DNA from: Chara braunii
Taxonomy: Eukaryota > Streptophyta > Charophyceae > Charales > Characeae
Direction: 5' to 3'
DNA: 28,938 bases
NCBI GenBank assembly: GCA_003427395.1
Contig: BFEA01000136.1
Span: forward strand, 2,887,393-2,916,330
This document shows, in pieces, positions 9,721 through 18,600 of this stretch (position 1 is the first letter of the stretch; the number at the start of each line of letters is the position of its first letter). The notes beneath the pieces are model-generated. The model was not told where the DNA came from and did no database searches. It saw only the letters and a list, made by a program, of their open reading frames with translations. The position numbers and the translations under genes were made by a program.

Positions 9721-10335
9721 GTAGTGTGGGTTTATCCCTCTGTGTGAGGGTGTGAGCCTGTGACTCGGTGTGAGTATGTGAGTGACATGGAGAGAGAGCT
9801 CGTATTGGCCGTACAATGAACTTCTTTACAGTATTTACATGGGGAGAGTGTGTGCTTTAGGAAACTAGATTCCTTCGGACTTCTCTGTTTCCGTCTCTCA
9901 TTGCCTAATTGAATGATCATTTTGCTTTCCCATTCTAGTACTCAGAGCACAGCCACAGTGACTGCTCGTAGTGGAAAACAATTCAACAGTCAATGCACTC
10001 ACAATAGGGCACTTCTTCGGGGTGGCCAATGGCCATCTCCACCACGGTGACCTTGGTTTCTTTTTTCTCTTTTTTTCTTCTTCGGTGGAACTTAGATCAT
10101 GGGAGCGGAAGTTATGAGTGAAATGAAACTTTGTCCCGACCCTGGGAAGAATTTATTCAACCATCTGCTCAGAAAAATTAAGCGGCCGAACAACGCTAAC
10201 GCATTTCAAAACTGCTGAGGTCTATTATGCTTTCTGACGACCCCCTGTTGCTATAGAGTCTATGAGTGGAATTTTCAAGTTCCTAGTTGTAAAGCTATGA
10301 GTAGAAATTGGCGCTTTTGGAAAAGTAGAAGCAAA

Positions 10336-10414
10336 GCATCGAGGAGAGGAGTGCAAAACAAGGTAGGAATAGAGCAGCATCGAGGTCGGCGGGGGGAGAG
10401 GAGTGCAAAACAAG
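10336..10414. repeat. Direct repeat in the 5' leader of the fusion gene
   Basis: GCATCGAGG plus AGAGGAGTGCAAAACAAG occurs at 10,336-10,362 and again at 10,377-10,414, with an 11-base G-rich insertion in the second copy. The second copy abuts the start codon (CAAGAACCATGG). The first copy is followed by GTAGGA, a donor-like word, so the repeat may be linked to splicing of the leader. That is inference. Confidence 0.6.
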
Positions 10415-10418
10415 AACC

Positions 10419-13043
10419 ATGGGTGATGGTCATGGAGAAGGGGAGGTTCAAATGGTGCCCAAGTTCGGGAGAAAGGGAAAAGACATTTTGCCAGCTGGTT
10501 GTAATTGGTGGCTGTTAATCAATTTGCATCCTTGTGAGCCATGGCTCATATTCACACCTGCTGGGAAATCCCTTCAGGTGTGGAACTACGAAGATGGGAA
10601 ACTGGTTGCCTCCTGGGTAGTCACTGGTGTGGATGATGTTCGTGAAGCTGGATTCGTTCCGCAGAGAGAGAATTGGATTGTGGCAAGGCGCGACAAAATA
10701 TATGAAGTGTATGAATGCCAAGGCTCAAACTTGCGGCTTCTAACGCGACTGCAAACAGAAACGGGTGACATCTCCACACGGAAAATGGTTGTCCATCAGA
10801 GCCTCCCTTGCCTTTTGGCAGGTTTCTATCACAAGGACCTTTTTCTGTGGGACTGGAGGGGCAAATGGGAGAAGACAAAGTTTGAAGGTCATAACAAAAA
10901 TATAAGTGCATTGGTGTTTCATCCGACTGAGGCACAGATCTTTGCAAGTGCCTCACTGGATAACACCATTAAAGTGTGGAATTTGGAGGAAAGGTCTATT
11001 ATTCAAACCCTGAATGATGATGGTCAAGGGAGAGTCTGGAGCATGGGCTTCCGTCGTGGAGGTGAGAGATCACTTCTGATCACTTCCCACTGGGAAGACC
11101 AGTATGTACGGGTGTGGGACTACAAGAGGGGCAGTTGCATAGCACGATGGAAAGCACACGAGATACGTATCATGGCGTCTTTCTTCCATCCGCAGTTGCC
11201 GTATATATTTACTGCATCAAGGGATGGAGAGATTAGAGTTTGGAGTGAGTCAAGCTACCGGCAATTGTCCTCCTTTGCCTGCAAATTGGATGCGTATGGG
11301 CTCCTCAACATGATCCCAAGTAAATTTTCTAATAAGCTCATTCTTGCGGGTGAAGGTGAATTCCATGTCGTGGAGGTTGAAACAGGAAAGGAAGACAAGA
11401 AAGAGGAAGGGCAAAAGCAACAGGAGTCTCCTTGTGCAAAACCCGTTCAAGCATCTTCTTCATCAATTATGGCTGTTCTGGTCAATGAACCAACAGCGGT
11501 ATCAAGAAAGGCAACGGAAGAGATTGAACACACTGTCAAGGCGTTAGTCAATGTCAAGCTGCAGCTTGAAGAGAAAATTAAGGAAGTGATAGGAATGGTT
11601 GAGCAGAACAGCAGAAAAGCAGTTGAGGCAGTGATGGTACAGCATCGGATAAAGGAGAGAATCCAAGCCGAGAGAGTGCAAGAACTGGAGAAAGAGATGC
11701 AAAGAATGCAAAAGACATTTGGAGAGTCCAAACAGAGGATTGAGGAGGTGGAGAGACAAGCAGAGGGAGTGCAACGGATGGAGGAAGAGACGAAAACAAT
11801 GAGAGGAATAATTGAGCAGTCCACACTGAAGATTCAGGAGGTGCAGAGACAAGCGCAAAGGCTCCAGCAGCTGGAGAAACAGATGCAAACAATGACAGAG
11901 AGATTTGAAATGTCCAAACTGAGGATTCAAGAGGTAGAGAGGACACTGGATGGTGAGATCAGTGGGCGCAAGGCAGAAGAAGAATGCAGAGCACATTTAG
12001 CTGAAAGGATCTGCGAGCTAGAAAACAAATTAGCAGAAGAGGTAGCCAAACGTCAAAGGGCGGAGGCCGCATCTCCAACACTCGCGTCTAATGTTTGCAC
12101 CTCTGACGCTCATCTGTTAAAGGAGTACTCCTTCAAAGAGCTCCAAGATGCAACTGATAATTTTGACGTGAAGCGGAAATTAGGAGGCGGGGAACAGTTT
12201 GAAAATACTTACCTTGGGACACTACGAGATGGTAGTCTTGTTACAGTGAGAAAGGTCAGAGATCCACAGGCACAGCTGGAGACAGAGCTTGTGGACAGGG
12301 TGAGAACACTCCGCCATCCCCATCTTCTCACCTTGTTAGGAGTCTGTTACGAAGGGAGGTGCCTCGTCTACGAGCACATGGAGCGCGGGAGCTTAAAGGA
12401 CTGGATCTCACATCATGATGAAGAAAATTCAGCAAGAGGTTTCCTGCCGTGGTATGCCCGCTTTCGCGTAATGGCTGAGGTTGCCCGGGCACTCTGCTTC
12501 CTGCACTCAGTTCCATCTGCATCGGGTGGTCCCATCATACATCGGGCGATCAAGCCATCCAACATTTTGCTGTCTGACATCTTTGTGGCAAAGATCTGCG
12601 GTGTGGACGAGGCGATTCTTGACACAGACTCTGCTGGAGAGGTTGGGAAGAGGGGGACTCCCTTGCTTCTATCCACAGAAGACGACTCCCACTACATTGC
12701 GCCAGAGTATTTGCATCAACGATTTCTTAGTGTCACTGAGAAGATGGACATCTATGCATTTGGCGTCACTATCCTGGGGATGCTGACTGGAAATCTCTCG
12801 AATGCATTTGAAATTATTGAAGACGCAATTGAGGATGACGCAGCTTTCAAGAACGCTCTGGACCTCAACGCAGGCTGTTGGGATGTTCACCTGGCTCAGG
12901 AAGTCGCAAAGTTGGGGTTGCGATGCGCTAGTTTCAACAGACGCAGACGACCAAACATGATGGAACCAGATCTAGGCATTCTGGCAATACTTGAGGGAGT
13001 TGCAAGGAAGGTTGACCTTGCACAGACTGCAGAGGACGGATAG
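10419..13043 (+). CDS. Coatomer beta'-like WD40 / coiled coil / PUB-type pseudokinase fusion protein
   Basis: An 874-residue protein in one uninterrupted frame, starting at ATG in a strong context (ACCATGG) and ending TAG. Residues ~30-320 resemble the N-terminal propeller of coatomer beta' (COPB2/Sec27): INLHPCEPW, VWNYEDGKLVASW, FASASLDNTIKVWNLE, VWDYKRGSCIARW, TASRDGEIRVW. Residues ~360-550 form a charged coiled coil with three 31-residue repeats. Residues ~569-862 are kinase-like, opening YSFKELQDATDNFD, as in plant RLCK-IX/U-box kinases; the ending (LNAGCWDVHLAQEVAKLGLRC, split around 817-836) also matches that family. Key kinase residues are changed: HRD is HRA (708-710), DFG is GVD (728-730), and the VAVK lysine is R611 with K612 next to it. 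APE (761-763) and the DIYAFG aspartate remain. No U-box follows. A likely role is a cytosolic or vesicle-associated scaffold rather than an active kinase; this is inference. No introns are seen, unlike typical plant coatomer genes, suggesting retroposition. Confidence 0.9.
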   Translation: MGDGHGEGEVQMVPKFGRKGKDILPAGCNWWLLINLHPCEPWLIFTPAGKSLQVWNYEDGKLVASWVVTGVDDVREAGFVPQRENWIVARRDKIYEVYECQGSNLRLLTRLQTETGDISTRKMVVHQSLPCLLAGFYHKDLFLWDWRGKWEKTKFEGHNKNISALVFHPTEAQIFASASLDNTIKVWNLEERSIIQTLNDDGQGRVWSMGFRRGGERSLLITSHWEDQYVRVWDYKRGSCIARWKAHEIRIMASFFHPQLPYIFTASRDGEIRVWSESSYRQLSSFACKLDAYGLLNMIPSKFSNKLILAGEGEFHVVEVETGKEDKKEEGQKQQESPCAKPVQASSSSIMAVLVNEPTAVSRKATEEIEHTVKALVNVKLQLEEKIKEVIGMVEQNSRKAVEAVMVQHRIKERIQAERVQELEKEMQRMQKTFGESKQRIEEVERQAEGVQRMEEETKTMRGIIEQSTLKIQEVQRQAQRLQQLEKQMQTMTERFEMSKLRIQEVERTLDGEISGRKAEEECRAHLAERICELENKLAEEVAKRQRAEAASPTLASNVCTSDAHLLKEYSFKELQDATDNFDVKRKLGGGEQFENTYLGTLRDGSLVTVRKVRDPQAQLETELVDRVRTLRHPHLLTLLGVCYEGRCLVYEHMERGSLKDWISHHDEENSARGFLPWYARFRVMAEVARALCFLHSVPSASGGPIIHRAIKPSNILLSDIFVAKICGVDEAILDTDSAGEVGKRGTPLLLSTEDDSHYIAPEYLHQRFLSVTEKMDIYAFGVTILGMLTGNLSNAFEIIEDAIEDDAAFKNALDLNAGCWDVHLAQEVAKLGLRCASFNRRRRPNMMEPDLGILAILEGVARKVDLAQTAEDG
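10506..11378 (+). other. WD40 propeller domain (beta'-COP-like) within the fusion gene
   Basis: Residues ~30-320, enough for a six- or seven-bladed propeller. Blade endings visible are VWNYED (54-59), LFLWDW (141-146), IKVWNL (184-189), VRVWDY (230-235) and IRVWSE (272-277). The linker FEGHNKNISALVFHP is characteristic of coatomer beta'. From remembered yeast Sec27, dilysine cargo binding uses R15, K17, R59, D98 and D117. By my hand alignment, R15 and K17 correspond here to W and L just before INLHP, and D117 falls on Y137; R59 (VRE, ~74) and D98 (GDIS, ~117) look kept. Cargo binding is therefore probably altered. Confidence 0.75.
11676..11954 (+). repeat. Three 93-bp in-frame repeats in the coiled coil
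   Basis: Units at 11,676-11,768, 11,769-11,861 and 11,862-11,954 encode residues 420-450, 451-481 and 482-512. Each starts with a VQ/LQ..(L/M)E...(Q)..M heptad pattern, has S at the same place, and ends (R/K)I.EV.RQA or ERT. The period of exactly 31 residues without gaps shows an internal tandem triplication that kept the frame and the heptad pattern. Confidence 0.85.
12123..13004 (+). other. Pseudokinase domain within the fusion gene
   Basis: Residues ~569-862. Subdomain landmarks visible: degenerate glycine loop LGGGEQFENTYLG (588-600; the third glycine is lost), VTVRK (608-612), RHPHLLTLLGVCYEGRCLVYEHM, HRAIKPSN (708-715; catalytic Asp replaced by Ala), KICGVDEA (725-732; Mg-binding Asp of DFG replaced), YIAPEY (759-764), DIYAFG (777-782) and RRRRP (841-845). 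Loss of both catalytic aspartates predicts no phosphotransfer. The fold otherwise appears complete. Closest by eye are plant U-box-associated kinases, whose U-box would follow directly but is absent here. Confidence 0.85.
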
Positions 13044-14049
13044 AAAAAATCTGCAGCCACATGGTCAATCAGCCACATCATGGTGGGAGTGTGCACGGGC
13101 AGCACGGCACAGGCAGAGGAGTTCAGCCTGAAGTGCATCAGTTGAAGTCAAACTGCGAGCTTGATGTTGCTGATGGCGTAGTTACCTTCATTGGTGAGAC
13201 GTGGCCATCGAGCAAGCAACAAAATGAAGTGTCTGTCGTGTCGAGAACTTACTTGTAAGCGATTATAGAGGGGAACAGGGTAAAGAAAAGTTAGCACAAG
13301 TACAGGCATGTGTGGTGGTATGATCTTTTCCAGAACCCCAGGGCCTTAAGTCCTATGTAGCATAGCCACACACAGAAAGCCTCTCATATGTTTCCCTTCC
13401 TGCTGTTTCAAATCACAGCTTGATGACCGTTGAGATTGATGAGCACAAATAAAAATGGCAATCTGATCTGATGCGGTAAGCCAGGTTCTTGTTTCCAGCT
13501 TGCTTGAGCATGATGGGTTGAAAATTTCAAATGAAAATTTCGGATTTTTATTTCTTACCAGCCTCTGTAACGGTCTTCTCACTCTCACTCGATTATAAAA
13601 TATGGGGTCGAAATAGTCAGATGGCTCGAGCAGCAATTAATTCTGACCAGTGTCACAAGGCAACGATGTAGTACACCAGGGGCAGGTACTGAGGACTCTG
13701 ATCACAAAATGAAGCTTGTACTTTAGTTATGGATCACAGAAAAATTGTTCTGGCTGCTTTGCACCACCGTCTTTTTGTAAGGCAATGAGCTGTTATTTTC
13801 TTGGCTTCGCAAAATTTATGAGTGTCATCCTTCTGCCCAAGGGCTGTGCTACTCCGTATTGCTCCAACTTCCAAGTGCAGCAGATGCCCCGGACGAAGGC
13901 AGCAACTCTTGGATAGTCAGAGCGTTCAGATATGCAACTGGAACTTGCATTCAAAACTTCCAAAACTATACAACATGGTTTCTGGCAGGTCAATGTTCCA
14001 TGGATTGTCGAGTGCTTACTGTCTGATTAGCGATGAGAAAACTATGTTG

Positions 14050-14050
<1 letters not shown>
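13044..14050 (+). other. 3' flank of the fusion gene
   Basis: No open frame resembling a protein family and no U-box-like sequence in the frames I read. An AATAAA at 13,448-13,453 could serve as a polyadenylation signal, giving a 3' UTR of about 400 bases. Plant signals are loose, so this is only a candidate. Confidence 0.35.
13448..13453 (+). promoter_or_regulatory. Candidate polyadenylation signal AATAAA
   Basis: Canonical hexamer about 405 bases after the stop codon of the fusion gene. Context is A-rich. No independent support. Confidence 0.3.
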
Positions 14051-14052
<2 letters not shown>

Positions 14053-14123
<71 letters not shown>

Positions 14124-14124
14124 N

Positions 14125-14218
<94 letters not shown>
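14053..14218. repeat. Compound (CT)n(GT)n microsatellite
   Basis: About 130 bases of CT followed by about 36 bases of GT. The N at 14,124 shifts the CT phase and marks an unresolved length. Confidence 0.95.
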
Positions 14219-14793
14219 AAAAAAAACATGTTAATGGAAAGAAGATGTTACAATTGTCAGCGTGGAAAAGCAATGGTGATGGAAGGACGTCTCGTTCCGA
14301 TAATAATTCAGCAGGACGTATAAACAAAAACAAAATTCGCTGCGTAATAGGGTCCTATCATTCTTAAATTCTTAATACTTTTTATCCGTAGTGTCACAGT
14401 ATATTAAAACCTCTGAAAATATCCAAATTGATTTTGTGCTCATCAGCTCTGCTATTTGACAAACAAGGAACTGGGAGTAATGGAACTAGCCCGCTATTTG
14501 GTACTTAGGGACGTCTGTTAAAATTGAAACAATGAACAGAAAATTAGCATGGCCCTGTGCCATCAAGGATGACACATAAATAGAGTCGCAAGAGAAGAGG
14601 AGGAAGAAAAAAAATGAACAAAAAAGCAAAAAACAAAAAAGAAAAACAGCTACTTTGGGGGGGAAGGAATTACTGTCAAACAGAATGGAAATTTACAAAT
14701 CTTTGGGCTTTTGCGGCTTTTATGGCCTTTTTGGATTAACTTTTCCTCCCAGGGTTGAGGCATGTCAAGGCAGCGGTCCCATTTGGTCCCAGC
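14219..14793. other. No gene seen
   Basis: A/T-rich sequence with an A-rich tract at 14,605-14,645. The word TATTTGACAAACA..(G)A.CTGGGAGT at 14,452-14,478 recurs at 15,009-15,035, suggesting an older duplication, but no protein or RNA gene is recognised. Confidence 0.4.
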
Positions 14794-14891
14794 ATTTTCC
14801 TCCAGGTTGGGGGTTCCCCGGCCTCTGTGATTTTCTGTTAAGATTTTCCTGCAGGTTGAGGGTTCCCCGGCCTCAGTGATTTTCTATTAAG
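14794..14891. repeat. 49-bp tandem duplication
   Basis: ATTTTCCT.CAGGTTG.GGGTTCCCCGGCCTC.GTGATTTTCT.TTAAG occurs at 14,794-14,842 and again at 14,843-14,891 with about four differences. Non-coding. Confidence 0.85.
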
Positions 14892-15500
14892 TAAAGCCCT
14901 GACGGCCGCCCCTTTCTTGTTATTGAAAAATAAAAGAATATCACTGAACTAATCTGCTATTTTGAAGCAGGGGGGGGGAGGGAGATACAGAAACAGAACA
15001 CTAAGCTTGTATTTGACAAACAGAAGACTGGGAGTCGTCCAGTCAACATGCAATTTTTATTGGAACAAAAAAAGAAGAAAAATTCAAAAAAAGTGAAAAA
15101 AGAAGGAAAAAAAAAGTCCGGCTATTTGGAGCTGAAGGTGACCAGTGTAAGGAAAATGAGCAATAGCGAGATGACAAAATCCAGATTACACGATCACATT
15201 GAAAGCCAGAAAGTCTCAGAGTGTCCAGAAAGCAGTAATGCACCAATTTTACACCAATGGAGAATCGAAACACAGAAACTGAATGTCAATGAGAGCTTAC
15301 TCTCGTCATCACGAACATTAGAGTCCAGGCCCTTCCCCCTACTTGGCGCCCGGTGCCTAGACTACTCCCAACACAGCTTCTATCTGCCTACGAATTGACA
15401 ATGCAACTGTTGACGTCAGCAGCCAGCGAAGTACTTGAAGATGTTGCCCAAAATGCAGACGATCGCCAATACCAGGTATGTGCCCTCACATCATCATCAT

Positions 15501-15504
<4 letters not shown>
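14892..15504. other. No supportable gene
   Basis: A-rich tract at 15,060-15,115 and short open frames only. A plus-strand frame at 15,048-15,398 is lysine-rich because of the A-rich tract and is not recognised. Confidence 0.4.
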
Positions 15505-15535
<31 letters not shown>

Positions 15536-15536
15536 N

Positions 15537-15617
<81 letters not shown>
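15505..15617. repeat. (CT)n microsatellite with an N
   Basis: A pure CT run of about 113 bases, broken by N at 15,536, preceded by (ATC)n at 15,490-15,503. Confidence 0.95.
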
Positions 15618-15619
<2 letters not shown>

Positions 15620-15622
<3 letters not shown>

Positions 15623-16248
15623 CCCTCAACTTTCATCCACGCCTTCCCTCTGTACATCCAAAGACCACCACTGTGCCTTGCTGTGCATCCAAGCCCCAGC
15701 CAGCTAGGGAGGCTGGGCTATGGCGCTGCCTCGTCAGCACGCATCTTCCTACACGACCGCACGTGTGCAGCACCTTGCCTTAACGCAAGCAGCAGCCCGA
15801 GAGTCTCTGCTCCAGCAGCGCTGCCACTAGCTTGCAAGTGTCCGAATGCCAGTCCAGGCGGCGAGCTCTTTCCTATATGGAAAGAGTCTGCCTGCCCTGC
15901 GGCCTGGCTGGGATGGGCCTGCGCCCAGAAGCTTCCGGTAGGCCCCAGGAGGCTGGGTCTCTATTGCAGCTGCTGGGCCTCGTTCGGTTGTGCCTCCTAA
16001 CTGTCTGTGTATGATGCTGCAATTCTTGCCCAGGGCCTGCATTTCGGAAAAGGCCTAGAAGGCCGTGGAAAGTCTTTGCTGCTCGTGCCTGGGTTCCTTC
16101 AACCAACTGATGCGACACAACTGCCTGAACCCCACATACGAAATTGAAAGCATTGGGCCTCTCATGATTTGTTAGGCCTGCCTTCACTTAGGGCGGTCAC
16201 ACTTGCATACGGGGCCCCTCAGGCCTGCGAAGGAGTCAAATCCCCGCA
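15620..16248 (-). mobile_element. Possible remnant of the 3' LTR of the Ty3/Gypsy element
   Basis: On the minus strand this lies just downstream of the chromodomain-like tail and a polypurine tract. The first bases after the tract are TG (at 16,248), as expected for an LTR start. The sequence is non-coding. The far end is not defined and may run into the CT repeat at 15,505-15,617. No second LTR exists in the window to compare, so the call rests on position only. Confidence 0.3.
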
Positions 16249-16267
16249 TTCCCTCCTCCTTTCCTTT
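16249..16267 (-). other. Polypurine tract of the retroelement
   Basis: The minus strand reads AAAGGAAAGGAGGAGGGAA, immediately followed by TG. It lies about 20 bases beyond the stop codon of the pol-derived tail, the usual place for the plus-strand primer of a Ty3/Gypsy element. Confidence 0.5.
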
Positions 16268-16288
16268 GATAGTCCTCTGAGAAGTTTC

Positions 16289-17611
16289 TTAGTCTGCAGG
16301 CAACTTTCCCTTGAGTTCTCTTTCGTAGCCTGCAATCACTTGGGGCACTGTTCTTTGGAGTTCTTCTCTAGTGAACAACCGATCTTCACTGGGATCAATT
16401 TGGTGTCTGACACGATATTGCATCCTTGGATTTGGACGACGGCCTCTGCCAGGAGGTTTAGGCACTGGCATCACCCGATGCTCCACAATTCGGTCAATGT
16501 CGACTTCACCATCCATGGTTGGGGGCAGCATTGATCGTCTGGAGGGAAACTGTACAGTTTTTACGAAAGGTGCCAGCTTTGAGGCGTGGAATATTGGGTG
16601 TGTGGGTAGGTGAGCAGGGATGAGAATCACATAGGAGGGTCCATCTATCTGATCCCCGACTATATCTAGGACCTCCCAAGGACCGAAATACTGCGCATTA
16701 GTTTTCTGGAGATTCCCATATCCTGTCCCAGTTCAAATGACTTAACCTAGACTTTGTCCCTTACCTGAAAGTTAGAAGGCCTCTCTGTTTGTTCTCAGAT
16801 GCAATCATAACATCTTGAGACTTCCTAATATGTTCAACGGCCTGTTGCAACATCTGTTCGTACTTGACACCAAATTCTATGCTGCAATGTGCTTCAATTG
16901 ACTGGTTCTCAGGCAGTAGGAAATCAAGGGCGGATTTGGGCTTCCAACCAAGATGCAGTTGGTTGGGAGTCATGCCAGTAGTGTTGTGCACAGCGTTGTT
17001 GTACAGGCTGGCGACGAGAGGCAATTTCTCATCCCAGTCATCCTGACTTGGCTTGATGTAATGCCTTAGTAAGTGCTGCACTACTCGGTTCATCTGTTCT
17101 GCCTGCCCATTTGACTCAGGGTGATTCCCTGATGTCATTTACAGTCTGGTACCCATCTGTCGGGAAGTGTTTTGCCCCAATTCACTTGTAAAGCGGACAT
17201 CCCTGTCGCTGACAATAGACTTGGGGAAACCAAAGTCCCGCACCCAGTTATCCATAAACAGCTTGATAACATAGTCAATTTTTGTTGTTTCTAGCATAGC
17301 GATTAGTCTTGCATACTTGGAAATCGGTCGACTATAAAGAAGATATGTCTTTTTCCGTTCTTGCTGGTCACCAGGGTATCCATGAAGTCCATGGAGACAC
17401 TTTGACCTGGACCTTCCGGAATCGGCAGGGGCTTGATGAGCCCAAGCGGAGCTCGAGTCCTAGGTTTGTCCCGTTGGCAAATCTGGCAAGTTTCAACGTA
17501 CTTCTTTGCATCTTGCGTCATAAACGGCCACCAGAATCTCTGCACTAGGTAAGCTGATGTTTTTCTATAGCCGAAGTGCCCAGTTGCATCATGACACTCA
17601 CCTAGAAACAA
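16289..17611 (-). pseudogene. Ty3/Gypsy polyprotein fragment: integrase and chromodomain-like tail
   Basis: Minus-strand remnant of a retrotransposon pol. The first part has an integrase zinc-binding H-x4-H-x29-C-x2-C (HDATGH ... CQIC, 17,593-17,477) and the first catalytic Asp in SMDFMD (~17,388). After a one-base deletion in VDRF/SKY near 17,320, the core resumes with VSDRD (second Asp, 17,204-17,206). Then comes an in-frame TAA near 17,140 and HPESNGQAE (Glu at 17,097-17,099), giving exact D-35-E spacing. The GPY-like region near 16,640-16,760 has a TAG for an expected Trp and another frame change. The last segment (HPIFHASKLAPF ... EVDIDRIVEHRV ... RGRRPNPRMQYRV) resembles the end of chromoviruses. 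Protease, RT and RNase H are missing; similarity stops abruptly at 17,611. Non-functional. Confidence 0.88.
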
Positions 17612-18300
17612 ACTATAATATGTTATTCGTTACAATAGGACATTATATTATGTCCTCTTTCTAATGAATTCATTTCTGGCTGCAGCCTAAGCAACGTAAG
17701 CATGTCCATCCACTCCTCAAAAATGCAGAAGTGTGTTGAGATCCATACTTGTTAAACTTTATGAATGTGAGGATTCAATCCTTGTTGGAGAATATATTTC
17801 TTGAGGTTATCCCTAAGTTGCGCAGACATGCCCGTCCTCTCACCCGATACGGTTGTTTGGATGTTTGATGAGATCCGGACTTCTTTAGAACACTTAGTGT
17901 GTAATAGGAATGTCCATCCACTCGCCCAATATGTGGAAGTGTGTTGAGAGACGGTTGTTTGGATGTTTGAGGGGATTCAGATTTGTTTAGAAGACTTAGT
18001 GTAATGATAGGCATACTCGTTCACTCGCCCGATATGTGGAAGTGTGTTGAGATTCATACTTGTTTACAATTGTGATGAGCAAGGTGTCATGATTGATCCT
18101 TGTTGGACATATTTGCTTTGGTTATTCCTAAGTAGCACAGACATGCCCATCCTCTCAGCCGATACGGTCATGAGGATGTTTGATGAGATTCATACTTATT
18201 TAGAGTTATAATGGTAGACAAGCGCATCCTCTCGCCCGAGACGGTTGTTTGATTAAACGTGTGTTGGAATCCGTATAATATTATGTTTATAATTATGATG
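17612..18300. repeat. Degenerate tandem repeats, about 310-bp period with ~100-bp subunits
   Basis: Phrases such as GTGTGTTGAGAT.CATACTTGTT (about 17,731, 17,938, 18,041), CTC.CCCGATA(C/T)G (17,839, 18,028, 18,156) and GCACAGACATGCCC.TCCTCTC recur in order. The block from ~17,735 resembles that from ~18,041. Copies are eroded. No coding capacity. It begins just after the truncated retroelement, so it may be an insertion that cut it. Confidence 0.65.
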
Positions 18301-18336
18301 AGTCAGAGTAGTGGTCGTAATACAACTCAAAGATGT

Positions 18337-18378
18337 TCACCGTTCATCTTGTAACAATCACCGTTCATCTTGTAACAA
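18337..18378. repeat. 21-bp exact tandem duplication
   Basis: TCACCGTTCATCTTGTAACAA occurs twice back to back (described here by its ends: TCACCG ... GTAACAA). Recent slippage event. Confidence 0.9.
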
Positions 18379-18600
18379 CTCATTAAGACGTACATTATCC
18401 TTTTTTGCGATAACAACTGTCATATTGCATAAAAACTTCAAATTTTGCTTATTTCCGATTGAATCTGCACTTTGATTGGCCATGCACAAAATTTTCGGTT
18501 ACGAGCGGAAAGTTGTTGGTTTCATGTAATGCAGGCCGTCATAAGGCATGTGAATGTACACACATGCAAGAGACGTGATGTTAGTGATATTTGCATAAAA

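Noticed and set aside
11447-11996. Long minus-strand frames under the coiled-coil part of the fusion gene
   Set aside because: Mirror images of the E/Q/K-rich plus-strand coding repeats; the plus-strand frame has clear domain similarity on both sides.
13822-14367. Open frames with Leu-Ser or Arg-Glu repeats around 14.0-14.3 kb and again at 15.4-15.7 kb
   Set aside because: Products of CT/GA runs containing an N; no conserved sequence outside the repeat.
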